In this document: positions 18,566 through 26,529 of the stretch, piece after piece
How the letters are laid out: each line of letters opens with the position of its first letter
Position numbering within the stretch: the first letter of the stretch is position 1
NCBI RefSeq assembly: GCF_000738775.1
Contig: NZ_JPOC01000029.1
Span: 86,479 to 150,478 of the forward strand
DNA length: 64,000 bases
DNA from: Prescottella defluvii
Lineage (GTDB): Bacteria > Actinomycetota > Actinomycetes > Mycobacteriales > Mycobacteriaceae
Direction of reading: 5' to 3'
The notes under the pieces: generated by a model
Told to the model about the DNA's origin: nothing
Databases searched by the model: none
What the model saw: the letters and a program-made list of their open reading frames with translations, nothing else
Program-made: the position numbers and the translations under genes

Positions 18566-19075
18566 TCAGCGCCTCGCCCACACCCGGACGAAGCCCCGCG
18601 CCAGGTACGCGAAGGTACCGAGTCCGAGCAGCCACTTGGTGGTGCTGACCGCGGTGGTCGCCCGGATGACGCCGTCGCCGATGCGGTCGCGGTGATCGAG
18701 CAGGTACAGGCCCGCGACGTTCTCGATGTAGTCCCCGGCCGCCGACACGATCGGCGCGGCGAGCAGCACCCGCCTGGCGGTCGGCGACAGCGGTGCCAGT
18801 TCGTCGAGGCGCCGGACCCCGACCCGCAGCGCGGTCGCATAGATGGCCGGGTGCACGAAGTCCGGATAGAAATGGCTGCGGTAGCGCACGATCTCGCCGG
18901 CATCCATCCCGTCGAGGACACCGGTGTAGACCCGTGCCGACGGCGCCGTCTGCGTCCTCAGCAGCTTCGACCCGACCGGGCCGAGTATTCGCAGGATGTT
19001 GACCTGCGACACCACGAAGACCGCGGACCACGCGACGAGCTTTCGATCCCCACCCAGGAAGGCCATGTCCCGCAT
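18566..19075 (-). CDS. Small membrane protein of unknown function
   Basis: This 169-residue protein has hydrophobic segments near residues 12-32, 100-125 and 140-160, and positive ends. I recognise no family with certainty. The first codons offer two starts (residue 1 or Met4). It is the first gene of a three-gene run with the YdeI-like protein and the lipoprotein, separated by one base and a four-base overlap, so the products may act together at the membrane. Confidence 0.7.
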   Translation of the reverse strand: MRDMAFLGGDRKLVAWSAVFVVSQVNILRILGPVGSKLLRTQTAPSARVYTGVLDGMDAGEIVRYRSHFYPDFVHPAIYATALRVGVRRLDELAPLSPTARRVLLAAPIVSAAGDYIENVAGLYLLDHRDRIGDGVIRATTAVSTTKWLLGLGTFAYLARGFVRVWARR

Positions 19076-19095
19076 ACTGCCACGCGGGACCGACG

Positions 19096-19869
19096 TCAGT
19101 GCGCGTTCAGGAACGGCAGAACCGCAGCCTCGAAGTCCCGGTACCGATCACGGTGGATGCTGTGCCCGCTCGTGAAGGACACCACCTCGCAGTCCCCGAT
19201 CGCGGCGACGGCGGCCTCGAGCAACACCGGATCGACCATGCCGGTGGGTCCGCCCCGCAGGATCAGCGTCCGCGCCTCGATGTCCGGAAGCCGCTGCCAC
19301 CACACCGGATTCGGCTCGTGGAACTGGGTGAGCGCCGACGCCGTCATCGACCGGTCGAACGCCCACACCGCACGCGGACTGCGCACCATGCTGGACGCGG
19401 CATGCCACAGTTCCACCAACGACGGCATCCTGCCGCCGAAGTTCGGGATCGGGTCGCCCGGGCGCAACGGCAGTGGCGCCTCCTCGAGCACGAGACGCCG
19501 CACCAGGTCCGGACGCTGCTGCGCCACCAGCGAGACGGCGTGCCCGCCGAGCGAGTGCCCCACCATGTCCACGCTGCCGAACCCGAGGTCCTCGCACAGG
19601 CCGAGGATGTCGTCGGCGAACTCCCCGAACAGGTACGACTCGGCGTGGGCACTGCGGCCGTGGCCGCGCAGATCCACTGCCAGCACCCGACGCCCGCGTC
19701 CGGCGACGGCCCGCGCGAATCGGTCCCACGTCCGACTGTCCCCACCCATCCCGTGCACCAGGATCACCGGAACAGGCTGCACTGCAACGGGTCCGGCGTC
19801 ACCACTGTCGCGGTAGGCGATCGTGTGACCGCTCCGGGTGACGGTCGTCTCGGTCATCTCCACGATCAT
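19096..19869 (-). CDS. Alpha/beta-fold hydrolase
   Basis: The 257-residue hydrolase has an oxyanion-hole segment HGMGGDSRTW, the nucleophile elbow GHSLGG (Ser), and a C-terminal SGHSIHRD histidine, with the acid residue on a late strand. It looks cytoplasmic, and the substrate is unknown. The ATG at 19869 overlaps the copper ATPase stop codon (ATGA), so the two are translationally coupled. Met at 19857 is an alternative. Pairing of this hydrolase with a copper exporter is not a pattern I know. Confidence 0.85.
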   Translation of the reverse strand: MIVEMTETTVTRSGHTIAYRDSGDAGPVAVQPVPVILVHGMGGDSRTWDRFARAVAGRGRRVLAVDLRGHGRSAHAESYLFGEFADDILGLCEDLGFGSVDMVGHSLGGHAVSLVAQQRPDLVRRLVLEEAPLPLRPGDPIPNFGGRMPSLVELWHAASSMVRSPRAVWAFDRSMTASALTQFHEPNPVWWQRLPDIEARTLILRGGPTGMVDPVLLEAAVAAIGDCEVVSFTSGHSIHRDRYRDFEAAVLPFLNAH

Positions 19870-22016
19870 CGAGCGTAGTCGTGCTCCCGTTCCGGAACCG
19901 AGGGGGTCAGGCGCTGCGGCTCGAGGTTCAGCCGCCTCAGCAACTGCGCATTGGCCGCGACGACGACGGTGGACGCCGACATCAGGATCGCACCCACCTC
20001 CATCGGCAGCACGAACCCGACCGGTGCGAGGACACCGGCCGCGAGCGGTACCGAGATCACGTTGTAGCCGGCGGCCCACACCAGGTTCTGCACCATCTTC
20101 CGGTACGTCGCGCGGGACAGTTCGATCACCGACACCACCGCTCGGGGGTCGTCGCTGACCAGCACCACCCCAGCCGAGGCGATCGCGACGTCCGTGCCGG
20201 CACCGATCGCGATCCCGACGTCGGCCTGTGCGAGTGCGGGTGCGTCGTTGACGCCGTCACCCACCATCGCGACCTTGCGGCCCGCGGCCTGCAACTCCTT
20301 GACCTTCGCGCCCTTGTCCTGCGGCAGCACGCCCGCGATCACCTCGTCGATACCGAGGTCGTCGCCGACGGCCCGCGCGACCGCCTGCGCGTCACCGGTG
20401 AGCATCACGACACGGACCCCGCGGGCGTGCAGCGCCTCGATCGCGTCCCGGGACTCGGGCCGGATCTCGTCGGCCAGCGCGACCGCACCGATCACCCGGC
20501 CGTCCCGCAGCACGTGCAGGACCGTCGACCCCTGCGACGCCCACTCCTCCGTCTCCGGCAGCGCGGCCGCCCCGTGGCTGTCGAGCATGCCGGGCCCGCC
20601 GACACTGACACTCGCCCCGCCGACGGTCGCGGTGACGCCGACGCCGTTGCGGGCCTGGAACTCGGTGGCCTGCGGGATCTGCAGCTCGCGATGCTCGGCG
20701 GACGCGACGATCGCCCGCCCCAGCGGATGCTCACTGTCCCGCTCCACGGCCGCCGCGAGCGCGACGACGGTGTCCTCGTCCCCGTCGACGGCGCTGACCG
20801 CCACCAGCGCCGGTTCGCCCTTGGTGAGCGTGCCGGTCTTGTCGAACAGCACGGTGTCGACGGTGCGCATCGCCTCGAGCGCCCGCCGGTCGGTGATCAG
20901 CACACCGGCACGGGCGGCGCGCTCGGTCGCGATCGACACCACCAGCGGGATGGCCAGGCCGAGCGCGTGCGGACACGCGATGACCAGGACCGTGATGGTG
21001 CGGGTGATCGCCTCGTCCGGTGTGCCGAAGATCGACCACACGGCCAGTGTGATCACCGCGGCGCCCAGCGCGAACCAGAACAGCATGGCCGCGGCCCGGT
21101 CGGCGAGCACCTGGGCTCGCGACGACGAGTTCTGCGCCTCGGTGACCAGACGCTGGATGCCGGCGAGCGCGGTGTCGGCGCCGACGGCGGTGATCTCGAT
21201 CCGCAGCGCGGAATCCGTCGACACCGTACCCGCGACGACCGCGTCGCCCAGTTCGCGGCGCACCGTGCGCGACTCTCCGGTGATCATGGATTCGTCCAGG
21301 TCACCGGCGCCCTCGACGATTCGTCCGTCGGCGGGAATGCGGCCCCCGGGGCGCACCATCACGACGTCACCGGCGTCGAGATCCGCGGTCGGGACCGTGG
21401 TGACCGCGCCGTCGTCCCCGATGCGCTCGGCCTCGTCGGGCAGCAGGGCCGCGAGCGAATCGAGCGCGCTCGACGCCTGCCCCAGCGACCGCATCTCGAT
21501 CCAGTGCCCGAGCAGCATGATCACGATGAGGAGCGCCAGCTCCCACCAGAAGTCGAGGTCGTGCCCGAGAATCCCGAGGCTCGATCCCCACGACGAGATG
21601 AACGCGACGGTGATCGCAAGCGCGATCAGCAGCATCATGCCGGGCTGCCGGGAGCGAAGTTCGCCGACCGCGCCGGTCAGGAACGGCCGTCCACCCCACA
21701 CGAACATGACCGTGCCGAGCAGCGGTGAAATCCATTCCACCGCCGGATTGTCCGGGAGGTCGTAGCCGACGAGGTCGGCGAACATCATGTTCGCGCCCAC
21801 CACGGGGATCGACAGGATCAACATGATCCAGAAGAGCCTGCGGAACTGGGCGACATGATCGCCGTGACCGGAATGACCACCGTGTCCGGAGTGGTCGGAG
21901 TGGTCGGAGTGGTCGCCGTGGCCTGGATGACCGGAATGATTCGCGTGTTCCGAACCCTCGTGACCGGAGGTACCCGTCACGTGGTGTCCGTGAACTGCTT
22001 CTCCACTTGGGTTCAT
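19866..22016 (-). CDS. copB: Copper-translocating P1B-type ATPase, CopB-like, His-rich N-terminus
   Basis: The 716-residue P-type ATPase has TGES at 246-249, the metal-site motif CPH at 348-350, phosphorylated Asp392 in DKTGTLTKG, an HPLGRAI motif and GDGVNDAPAL. CPH rather than CPC, together with a histidine-rich N-terminus (residues 10-54) instead of a heavy-metal-associated domain, is typical of CopB-type (P1B-3) copper exporters. The His-rich part contains HSDHSDHSGHGG-type repeats. ATG 22016 is chosen because the next upstream ATG lies inside the operator at 22028-22048; the Shine-Dalgarno sequence is weak. It is followed by a coupled hydrolase gene. Confidence 0.92.
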   Translation of the reverse strand: MNPSGEAVHGHHVTGTSGHEGSEHANHSGHPGHGDHSDHSDHSGHGGHSGHGDHVAQFRRLFWIMLILSIPVVGANMMFADLVGYDLPDNPAVEWISPLLGTVMFVWGGRPFLTGAVGELRSRQPGMMLLIALAITVAFISSWGSSLGILGHDLDFWWELALLIVIMLLGHWIEMRSLGQASSALDSLAALLPDEAERIGDDGAVTTVPTADLDAGDVVMVRPGGRIPADGRIVEGAGDLDESMITGESRTVRRELGDAVVAGTVSTDSALRIEITAVGADTALAGIQRLVTEAQNSSSRAQVLADRAAAMLFWFALGAAVITLAVWSIFGTPDEAITRTITVLVIACPHALGLAIPLVVSIATERAARAGVLITDRRALEAMRTVDTVLFDKTGTLTKGEPALVAVSAVDGDEDTVVALAAAVERDSEHPLGRAIVASAEHRELQIPQATEFQARNGVGVTATVGGASVSVGGPGMLDSHGAAALPETEEWASQGSTVLHVLRDGRVIGAVALADEIRPESRDAIEALHARGVRVVMLTGDAQAVARAVGDDLGIDEVIAGVLPQDKGAKVKELQAAGRKVAMVGDGVNDAPALAQADVGIAIGAGTDVAIASAGVVLVSDDPRAVVSVIELSRATYRKMVQNLVWAAGYNVISVPLAAGVLAPVGFVLPMEVGAILMSASTVVVAANAQLLRRLNLEPQRLTPSVPEREHDYAR
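21885..21930. repeat. 9-base tandem repeat encoding His-rich segment of CopB
   Basis: Repeated GAGTGGTCG units on the plus strand encode HSDHSDHS on the minus strand. Being a multiple of three, gain or loss of copies would change metal-binding histidines without a frameshift. Confidence 0.7.
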
Positions 22017-22027
22017 ACTCACCGAAG

Positions 22028-22048
22028 CTATACCCCCCATGGGTATAG
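22028..22048. promoter_or_regulatory. CsoR-type operator before copB
   Basis: The arms CTATACCC (22028-22035) and GGGTATAG (22041-22048) are perfect complements separated by five bases. This resembles the CstR-type sites at 1.3, 3.6 and 5.7 kb, but the spacing is one base longer, which would suit a separate copper-sensing CsoR encoded elsewhere. Confidence 0.75.
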
Positions 22049-22077
22049 AGCAAGGGGTGGATCGCCTACTCGTACGC

Positions 22078-23634
22078 CTACTCGTAGATGCCCTCCACAC
22101 CCCACCTCCCGCCCTCCCAGATCAGAAGCAACGCCCGCGACTCGGCGAGCAGCACCTGCGCACGGGAGGCCGCCCGCGCCGCCGAGGCATCCCACCACCG
22201 CTCGTCCACCGGCCACGGCCCCGCCCGCCCCTGCACTTCCCAGTCCCGGCTCCCCCACCGCAGCCGGGCCGGGACGGCACCGAACTCCCCCCGCTCGGTG
22301 ACCTGCACGGCCGCACCCGAGCGGTCCTCGAGCGACACCGCCGGGAGACTCGGCAGCACCGTCGCCGGCGCCGGTTGGGGCAGCCGCCCCGGCCACGGTG
22401 CAGCGGGGTCGCACTCCGGCACCAGCTCGTCTCCCAACGGCACCAACGTGATTCGCTCCATCGGCCCCCGACCGCCACTGAGCACCCCCACCTGCACCGA
22501 CTCGCCGCCGAGCAGACCCTGCACCCGGACCAGGGCCCGGCGGGCCCGTTCGTCCTCCTCCCCGACACCACCCCAGAGCCCCAGCTGCAGAGCCCCGGCC
22601 GCCACCACCTCCACCGGTTCGAGGCGCAGGACCGCGATCCCGGCGGTGGGCCGGGACTCACTGCGGCCGGTGAGCCAGCCGTCCAGCTGCCAGCGCACCC
22701 GGTCCGCGGTGCCCTCCGGCGTCAACGGTTCGGCGCACCGCCACGTCCGGGTCAGGTGCTCCCCGTTTCCGGTGGTCGCCGACACCTGCAGTCGTGTACA
22801 CGCGACCGCGGCGCCCGACAGTTTCGCGTGCAGGCGCTCGGCCATGGCCCGGCCCGCGAAGGCCGCGGCGTCGACCCGGTCGATGGGCGGATCGCACTGC
22901 CGCTCCACCTCCAGGTCCGGGGGCAGCGTCCGCGCCGACGGCGGCCGTTCCGGTTCCCCCCGAGCCGTCCGGTGCGCCCGGACGGCATCGGAGCCGAAGC
23001 GTGACGCCACGTCGACCGCGGACAACGCCGCGAAGGACCCGACAGTGCGCAGCCCGAGCCGACGCAGCAGATCGACCAGGTCCGCACGGTCCGTGGCCGC
23101 GAGGCTGGGCTCGGCCGCGATCTCGGCGATCGGGAGCGGGGCCAGGAACCGGGCGCCCTCCCCGACCGGCACCAACGCGGCACGGCGGGCCGCGATCACC
23201 GCGGTGGACAGTTCGTCGGCGATACCGATCTGGCATTCCGCACCGGCCGCCGCCACCGCGTCCACCAAACGTTCGGCCGCGGACTCCTCCGAACCGAAGT
23301 ACCGGATCGCACCGCGCGCCGCCAGCACCAGCAGACCGGGGCGCAACACCTCCACTCCAGGCACGACCTCGTCCACGGCGGCGGCGACGGACTCGAACAG
23401 TCGCGCATCACGCTCCGGATCGGACTGCGCCACATGAAGTTCCGGACAGCGTGCCTGCGCCTCCCGACGCCGCAACCCTCGGCGCACCCCGTCCGCCCGG
23501 GCCGGCGCCGAACATGCGATCACCCGATTGGCCGACAGCACCGCCACCGGCCGCACGACCGGCAGGTCCGCCGCCGCGGCCGCGGCCACCGCGGGCCAGT
23601 CCGGACACCACACCGCCAGCACCCGCGTACTCAT
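22078..23634 (-). CDS. imuB: ImuB, inactive Y-family polymerase-like mutasome adaptor
   Basis: The 518-residue protein has a Y-family polymerase fold, but the N-terminal catalytic Asp region reads VLAVWCPDWPAVAA and the acidic active site is not kept, as in other ImuB proteins. A beta-clamp-binding motif QLGLWG is at 350-355. ImuB bridges the clamp, ImuA' and DnaE2 during SOS mutagenesis. ATG 23634 overlaps the imuA' stop codon (ATGA). The frame stays open upstream through imuA' in another reading frame; that extension is a shadow, not a fusion. Confidence 0.93.
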   Translation of the reverse strand: MSTRVLAVWCPDWPAVAAAAAADLPVVRPVAVLSANRVIACSAPARADGVRRGLRRREAQARCPELHVAQSDPERDARLFESVAAAVDEVVPGVEVLRPGLLVLAARGAIRYFGSEESAAERLVDAVAAAGAECQIGIADELSTAVIAARRAALVPVGEGARFLAPLPIAEIAAEPSLAATDRADLVDLLRRLGLRTVGSFAALSAVDVASRFGSDAVRAHRTARGEPERPPSARTLPPDLEVERQCDPPIDRVDAAAFAGRAMAERLHAKLSGAAVACTRLQVSATTGNGEHLTRTWRCAEPLTPEGTADRVRWQLDGWLTGRSESRPTAGIAVLRLEPVEVVAAGALQLGLWGGVGEEDERARRALVRVQGLLGGESVQVGVLSGGRGPMERITLVPLGDELVPECDPAAPWPGRLPQPAPATVLPSLPAVSLEDRSGAAVQVTERGEFGAVPARLRWGSRDWEVQGRAGPWPVDERWWDASAARAASRAQVLLAESRALLLIWEGGRWGVEGIYE

Positions 23635-24434
23635 CGGGCGATCGCCTCCGGCGTGAACGCGACCGCCTCCGGCACCCATTCCACGCGCCCCTGCATCGAA
23701 CGCACGTCCAGGCGCGTGGTCCGCGGCCGGAACGCCCGCCCCTGCGCCCGCACCGTCAACCGAACCGAGCACAACCGGCCACGCCCGGCGTCCGCTCCAC
23801 GCCCCACCCCCTCGTAGCCGCGCACCCGCGCCTCCAAACGGACCTCGGCACCGTCCCAGTGCCCGTCGACGACCACCAGCGTGGCCTGTTTGCTGCGGGC
23901 CCGCGCCACCACGGCCCGGGCCCGCGACGGCGGCACCGACATTCCGCCCAGACCCAGCACCACCAGATCCATGCCGTCGAGCAGGACCGCCGCCACCTCC
24001 ACCGGATCCGGCCCCGGATCCGGCACGAACGCCATCCGCCGCAGTTGAGCGCCCATCTCGGTGGCGGCGAGCAATCCGAGTTGCGGACGACCGATCACCG
24101 CGACGTGCCCACCCGCCGCCGTCACCGACGCCAACAACCCCAGCAGCAGCGACGACGCACCGGACACCGCGACCACGGAACCGCGGACCAGTCCGCCCTG
24201 CGGCAGGAGCGCGGCCAGCGGCCCGGGCACCGGCAGCACCGGCACCCGTTCGGTCACGTCGACGGCACTCGATTCGCCCCTCGCCGGCACCGCCGCGATC
24301 CGGCGGCGCAGGTATTCCAGACGCTGCTGACGCGTCAACCCGGATAACCCGGATAACCCAGATAACTCGGATGACCCCGATAACTCGGTGGACACGGCTG
24401 GTGAGGGCGCGGGCGACTGGGCCGGCTCGGTCAT
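23631..24434 (-). CDS. imuA': ImuA' (RecA-like mutasome accessory protein)
   Basis: The 267-residue protein has a degenerate RecA-like core: a GGLVRGSVVAVSGASSLLLGLL segment replaces a canonical Walker A, followed by HVAVIGRPQLGLLAA and DLVVLGLGG. ImuA' works with ImuB and DnaE2 in damage-induced mutagenesis. ATG 24434 has GGGGAG six bases before it; the ATG at 24518 lies inside the LexA box. The N-terminal ~45 residues contain repeated SGL units encoded by a 9-base tandem repeat and are probably a flexible linker. It is coupled to imuB by a four-base overlap. Confidence 0.9.
   Translation of the reverse strand: MTEPAQSPAPSPAVSTELSGSSELSGLSGLSGLTRQQRLEYLRRRIAAVPARGESSAVDVTERVPVLPVPGPLAALLPQGGLVRGSVVAVSGASSLLLGLLASVTAAGGHVAVIGRPQLGLLAATEMGAQLRRMAFVPDPGPDPVEVAAVLLDGMDLVVLGLGGMSVPPSRARAVVARARSKQATLVVVDGHWDGAEVRLEARVRGYEGVGRGADAGRGRLCSVRLTVRAQGRAFRPRTTRLDVRSMQGRVEWVPEAVAFTPEAIAR
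24339..24388. repeat. 9-base tandem repeat inside imuA'
   Basis: About five and a half copies of a CCCGGATAA-like unit, degrading to the right, encode the SGL-type repeats in the ImuA' N-terminus. Confidence 0.85.
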
Positions 24435-24510
24435 ATCTGCTCCCCGGGGGCACACTTCTGGCTCTTCCGATGCCGGGCGCGCGCGGGGAAGACGCGGCAC
24501 ACAGCTCGAC

Positions 24511-24526
24511 TCGAACATATTTTCGA
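24511..24526. promoter_or_regulatory. LexA (SOS) box before imuA'-imuB
   Basis: TCGAACATATTTTCGA matches the SOS palindrome with one mismatch (TTTCGA for GTTCGA), 77 bases upstream of the imuA' start. Confidence 0.9.
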
Positions 24527-24584
24527 ATCACCTCCAGTAAAGCCCCCGCCCGTCAGCACGTCAAGGCGAACCCCGCCGATCCAC

Positions 24585-24590
24585 TAACCT
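24585..24590 (+). promoter_or_regulatory. -10 box (TAACCT) of a probable leaderless kinase mRNA
   Basis: TAACCT ends eight bases before the GTG start at 24598, and no Shine-Dalgarno sequence is present. Confidence 0.5.
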
Positions 24591-24597
24591 CGGGTAT

Positions 24598-25836
24598 GTG
24601 ACTGATCAGGAACCCACCCGAGCGGGCCGACGAAGCCGGGCCGTCATCGGGCCGGACTACCTGATGGCCGGCAGGTACCGATTGCGCTCCAAGCTCGGCG
24701 GCGGCGGCATGGGCGCGGTGTGGCTCGCCCACGACACGCTCCTCGACCGCGAGGTCGCCGTGAAACAGGTCACCTCCACCGTCGGCCTGGACGACGCCGC
24801 GGCCCGTGAGATCCGCAACCGCGCCCTGCGCGAGGGCCGCAACGCCGCGCAGCTGTCCCACGAGCACGCGATCGCGATGTACGACGTCGCGGTCGAGTCC
24901 GGCGAACCGTGGCTGGTCATGGAGTACCTGCCGTCACGCAGCCTCGCCGAGGCCATGAACCTCACCGACACCCTCCCGCCCCTCGAGGTCGCGCAGATCG
25001 GTGCGCAGATCGCGGCCGCCCTCACGGAGGCGCACGCGGCCGGCATCCTGCACCGCGACATCAAACCGGGCAACATCCTCGTCGCCGACCGCGGCGAGGA
25101 TCTCGGCGTCGTCAAGATCAGCGACTTCGGGATCGCCCGCGCGAAGGGCGACGCACCCAGCGGCAAGCCGGGGGTCATCACCGGCACACCCGCCTACTTC
25201 GCCCCCGAGGTCGCCCGCGGCGACGACCCCACCGAGGCCAGCGACGTCTTCTCGCTCGGCGCGACGCTGTACACCGCTGTCGAGGGCCAACCCCCGTTCG
25301 GGCTCGACACCGACCCCATCGCCCTGCTGCACCGGGTCGCGAAGGCCGAGATCTACCGGCCGAGCCTCAGCGGTCCGCTCACCGACACGCTGCTGCATCT
25401 GCTCGAGCCCGACCCGACCCGGCGACCCACCATGGCGCAGGCCCGCGACGCCCTCGCCACCGTCGCGCTCGGATCCGACGCCCCGGCCGGGGCGGCCGTC
25501 GCCGACGCACTGATCGGCGCACCGGTGAAGTCCGCCGCCGGCACCGTCCCCAACTGGGCGCACCGGTCGGCCCCGGCCGCCATCCCGCGCCGCCGCGCGA
25601 ACCCGACCACCGCGTCGGATCTTCCTGCTGCGCAATCGAACACGCCACTGAGCTCGGTGCCGCGTCCGGCGGGCCGGGCCTGGCTCCGCCAGCTCACCGA
25701 CGGACTCACCGGCCCGCAGGCCCCCACCGACCTGCGCGGCAAGATCGTCGCGGCCGCGCCGCTCGCGATGGCCGTCATGGTCGGCGTCATCGTGCTCGCG
25801 TTCGTCGTGGTGGCGATCGTCGCGCTGGCGCTCTGA
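24598..25836 (+). CDS. Membrane-anchored Ser/Thr protein kinase
   Basis: The 412-residue kinase has a cytoplasmic N-terminal Hanks-type domain. The glycine loop is KLGGGGMGAVW, followed by Lys56, HRDIKPGN (152-159), DFG (176-178) and an activation segment ending GTPAYFAPE. A linker rich in Pro and Ala runs from about 285 to 370. A single membrane helix fills the last ~25 residues, with no extracellular sensor domain. The GTG start at 24598 is supported by a -10 box eight bases earlier. It converges on the response-regulator gene, with ten bases between the stop codons. Targets are unknown; cell-envelope control is a reasonable guess given the EsrISR-like neighbours. Confidence 0.93.
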   Translation: MTDQEPTRAGRRSRAVIGPDYLMAGRYRLRSKLGGGGMGAVWLAHDTLLDREVAVKQVTSTVGLDDAAAREIRNRALREGRNAAQLSHEHAIAMYDVAVESGEPWLVMEYLPSRSLAEAMNLTDTLPPLEVAQIGAQIAAALTEAHAAGILHRDIKPGNILVADRGEDLGVVKISDFGIARAKGDAPSGKPGVITGTPAYFAPEVARGDDPTEASDVFSLGATLYTAVEGQPPFGLDTDPIALLHRVAKAEIYRPSLSGPLTDTLLHLLEPDPTRRPTMAQARDALATVALGSDAPAGAAVADALIGAPVKSAAGTVPNWAHRSAPAAIPRRRANPTTASDLPAAQSNTPLSSVPRPAGRAWLRQLTDGLTGPQAPTDLRGKIVAAAPLAMAVMVGVIVLAFVVVAIVALAL

Positions 25837-25845
25837 GCCGCGAAC

Positions 25846-26520
25846 TCAGTCGATACGCCGCCGGTGCGCCCACCGGGTGAGCGCATTCCGATTGGACTGC
25901 TGGGTCTTTCGCAGCACGTTCGACGCGTGGGTCTCCACGGTCTTCACCGAGATCACCAGTTCCTCGGCGATCTCCCGGTAGGTGTACCCGCGGGCGAGCA
26001 GGCGCAGCACCTCGAGCTCACGCGGGGTGAGTGAGTCCAGTTCCGGATCCAGCGGCGGCTCCGGGACGCTCGACCGTCCGGTGAACGAGTCAAGGACGAA
26101 TCCCGCGAGCCGCGGACCGAACACCGCGTCACCCCCGGCCACCCGACGGACACCGTCGGCCAGCTCGACACCCGAGATCGTCTTCGTCACGTACCCGCGG
26201 GCCCCCGCCCGGATCACCGCGATGACGTCCTCGGCGGCGTCGGACACGCTGAGCGCCAGGCACACAGGACCCGAGTCGATCCCGTTCAGCACCGCGACAC
26301 CACCGCCGTCGGGCATGTGCACGTCGAGCAACACCACCTGGGGACGCACCGCGTTGATGCCGGCGATCGCCTCGGTGACGCCCCCGGCCTCACCGACGAC
26401 CTCCATGTCGGACTCCCGGCCGAGTTCGGCACGCACCCCCGCCCTGAACACCGCATGGTCGTCGACGAGGAAGACCCGGAACTTGTCGGGGCTGGACGCA
26501 GCAGAGGCCGAGAGAGTCAC
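25846..26520 (-). CDS. esrR: NarL/LuxR-family response regulator, EsrR/LiaR-like
   Basis: The 224-residue regulator has a receiver domain with acidic pocket VDDH and phospho-acceptor Asp66 (LLDVHMP), a conserved Lys in YVTKTISG, and a C-terminal LuxR-type helix-turn-helix (LTPRELEVLRLLARG through SVKTVETHASNVLRK). It starts nine bases after the partner kinase gene. Together with the PspC kinase and the divergent PspC membrane protein near guaA, this matches the EsrISR envelope-stress system of Corynebacterium glutamicum, a LiaFSR relative. It probably binds the TCAGGG motifs at 27870-27927. Confidence 0.88.
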   Translation of the reverse strand: MTLSASAASSPDKFRVFLVDDHAVFRAGVRAELGRESDMEVVGEAGGVTEAIAGINAVRPQVVLLDVHMPDGGGVAVLNGIDSGPVCLALSVSDAAEDVIAVIRAGARGYVTKTISGVELADGVRRVAGGDAVFGPRLAGFVLDSFTGRSSVPEPPLDPELDSLTPRELEVLRLLARGYTYREIAEELVISVKTVETHASNVLRKTQQSNRNALTRWAHRRRID

Positions 26521-26529
26521 GGCCCCACC

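Noticed and set aside
22078..24531. An 817-residue reading suggesting an ImuA'-ImuB fusion
   Set aside because: The upstream part is an out-of-frame shadow of imuA'. ImuB starts at 23634 with an ATGA overlap.
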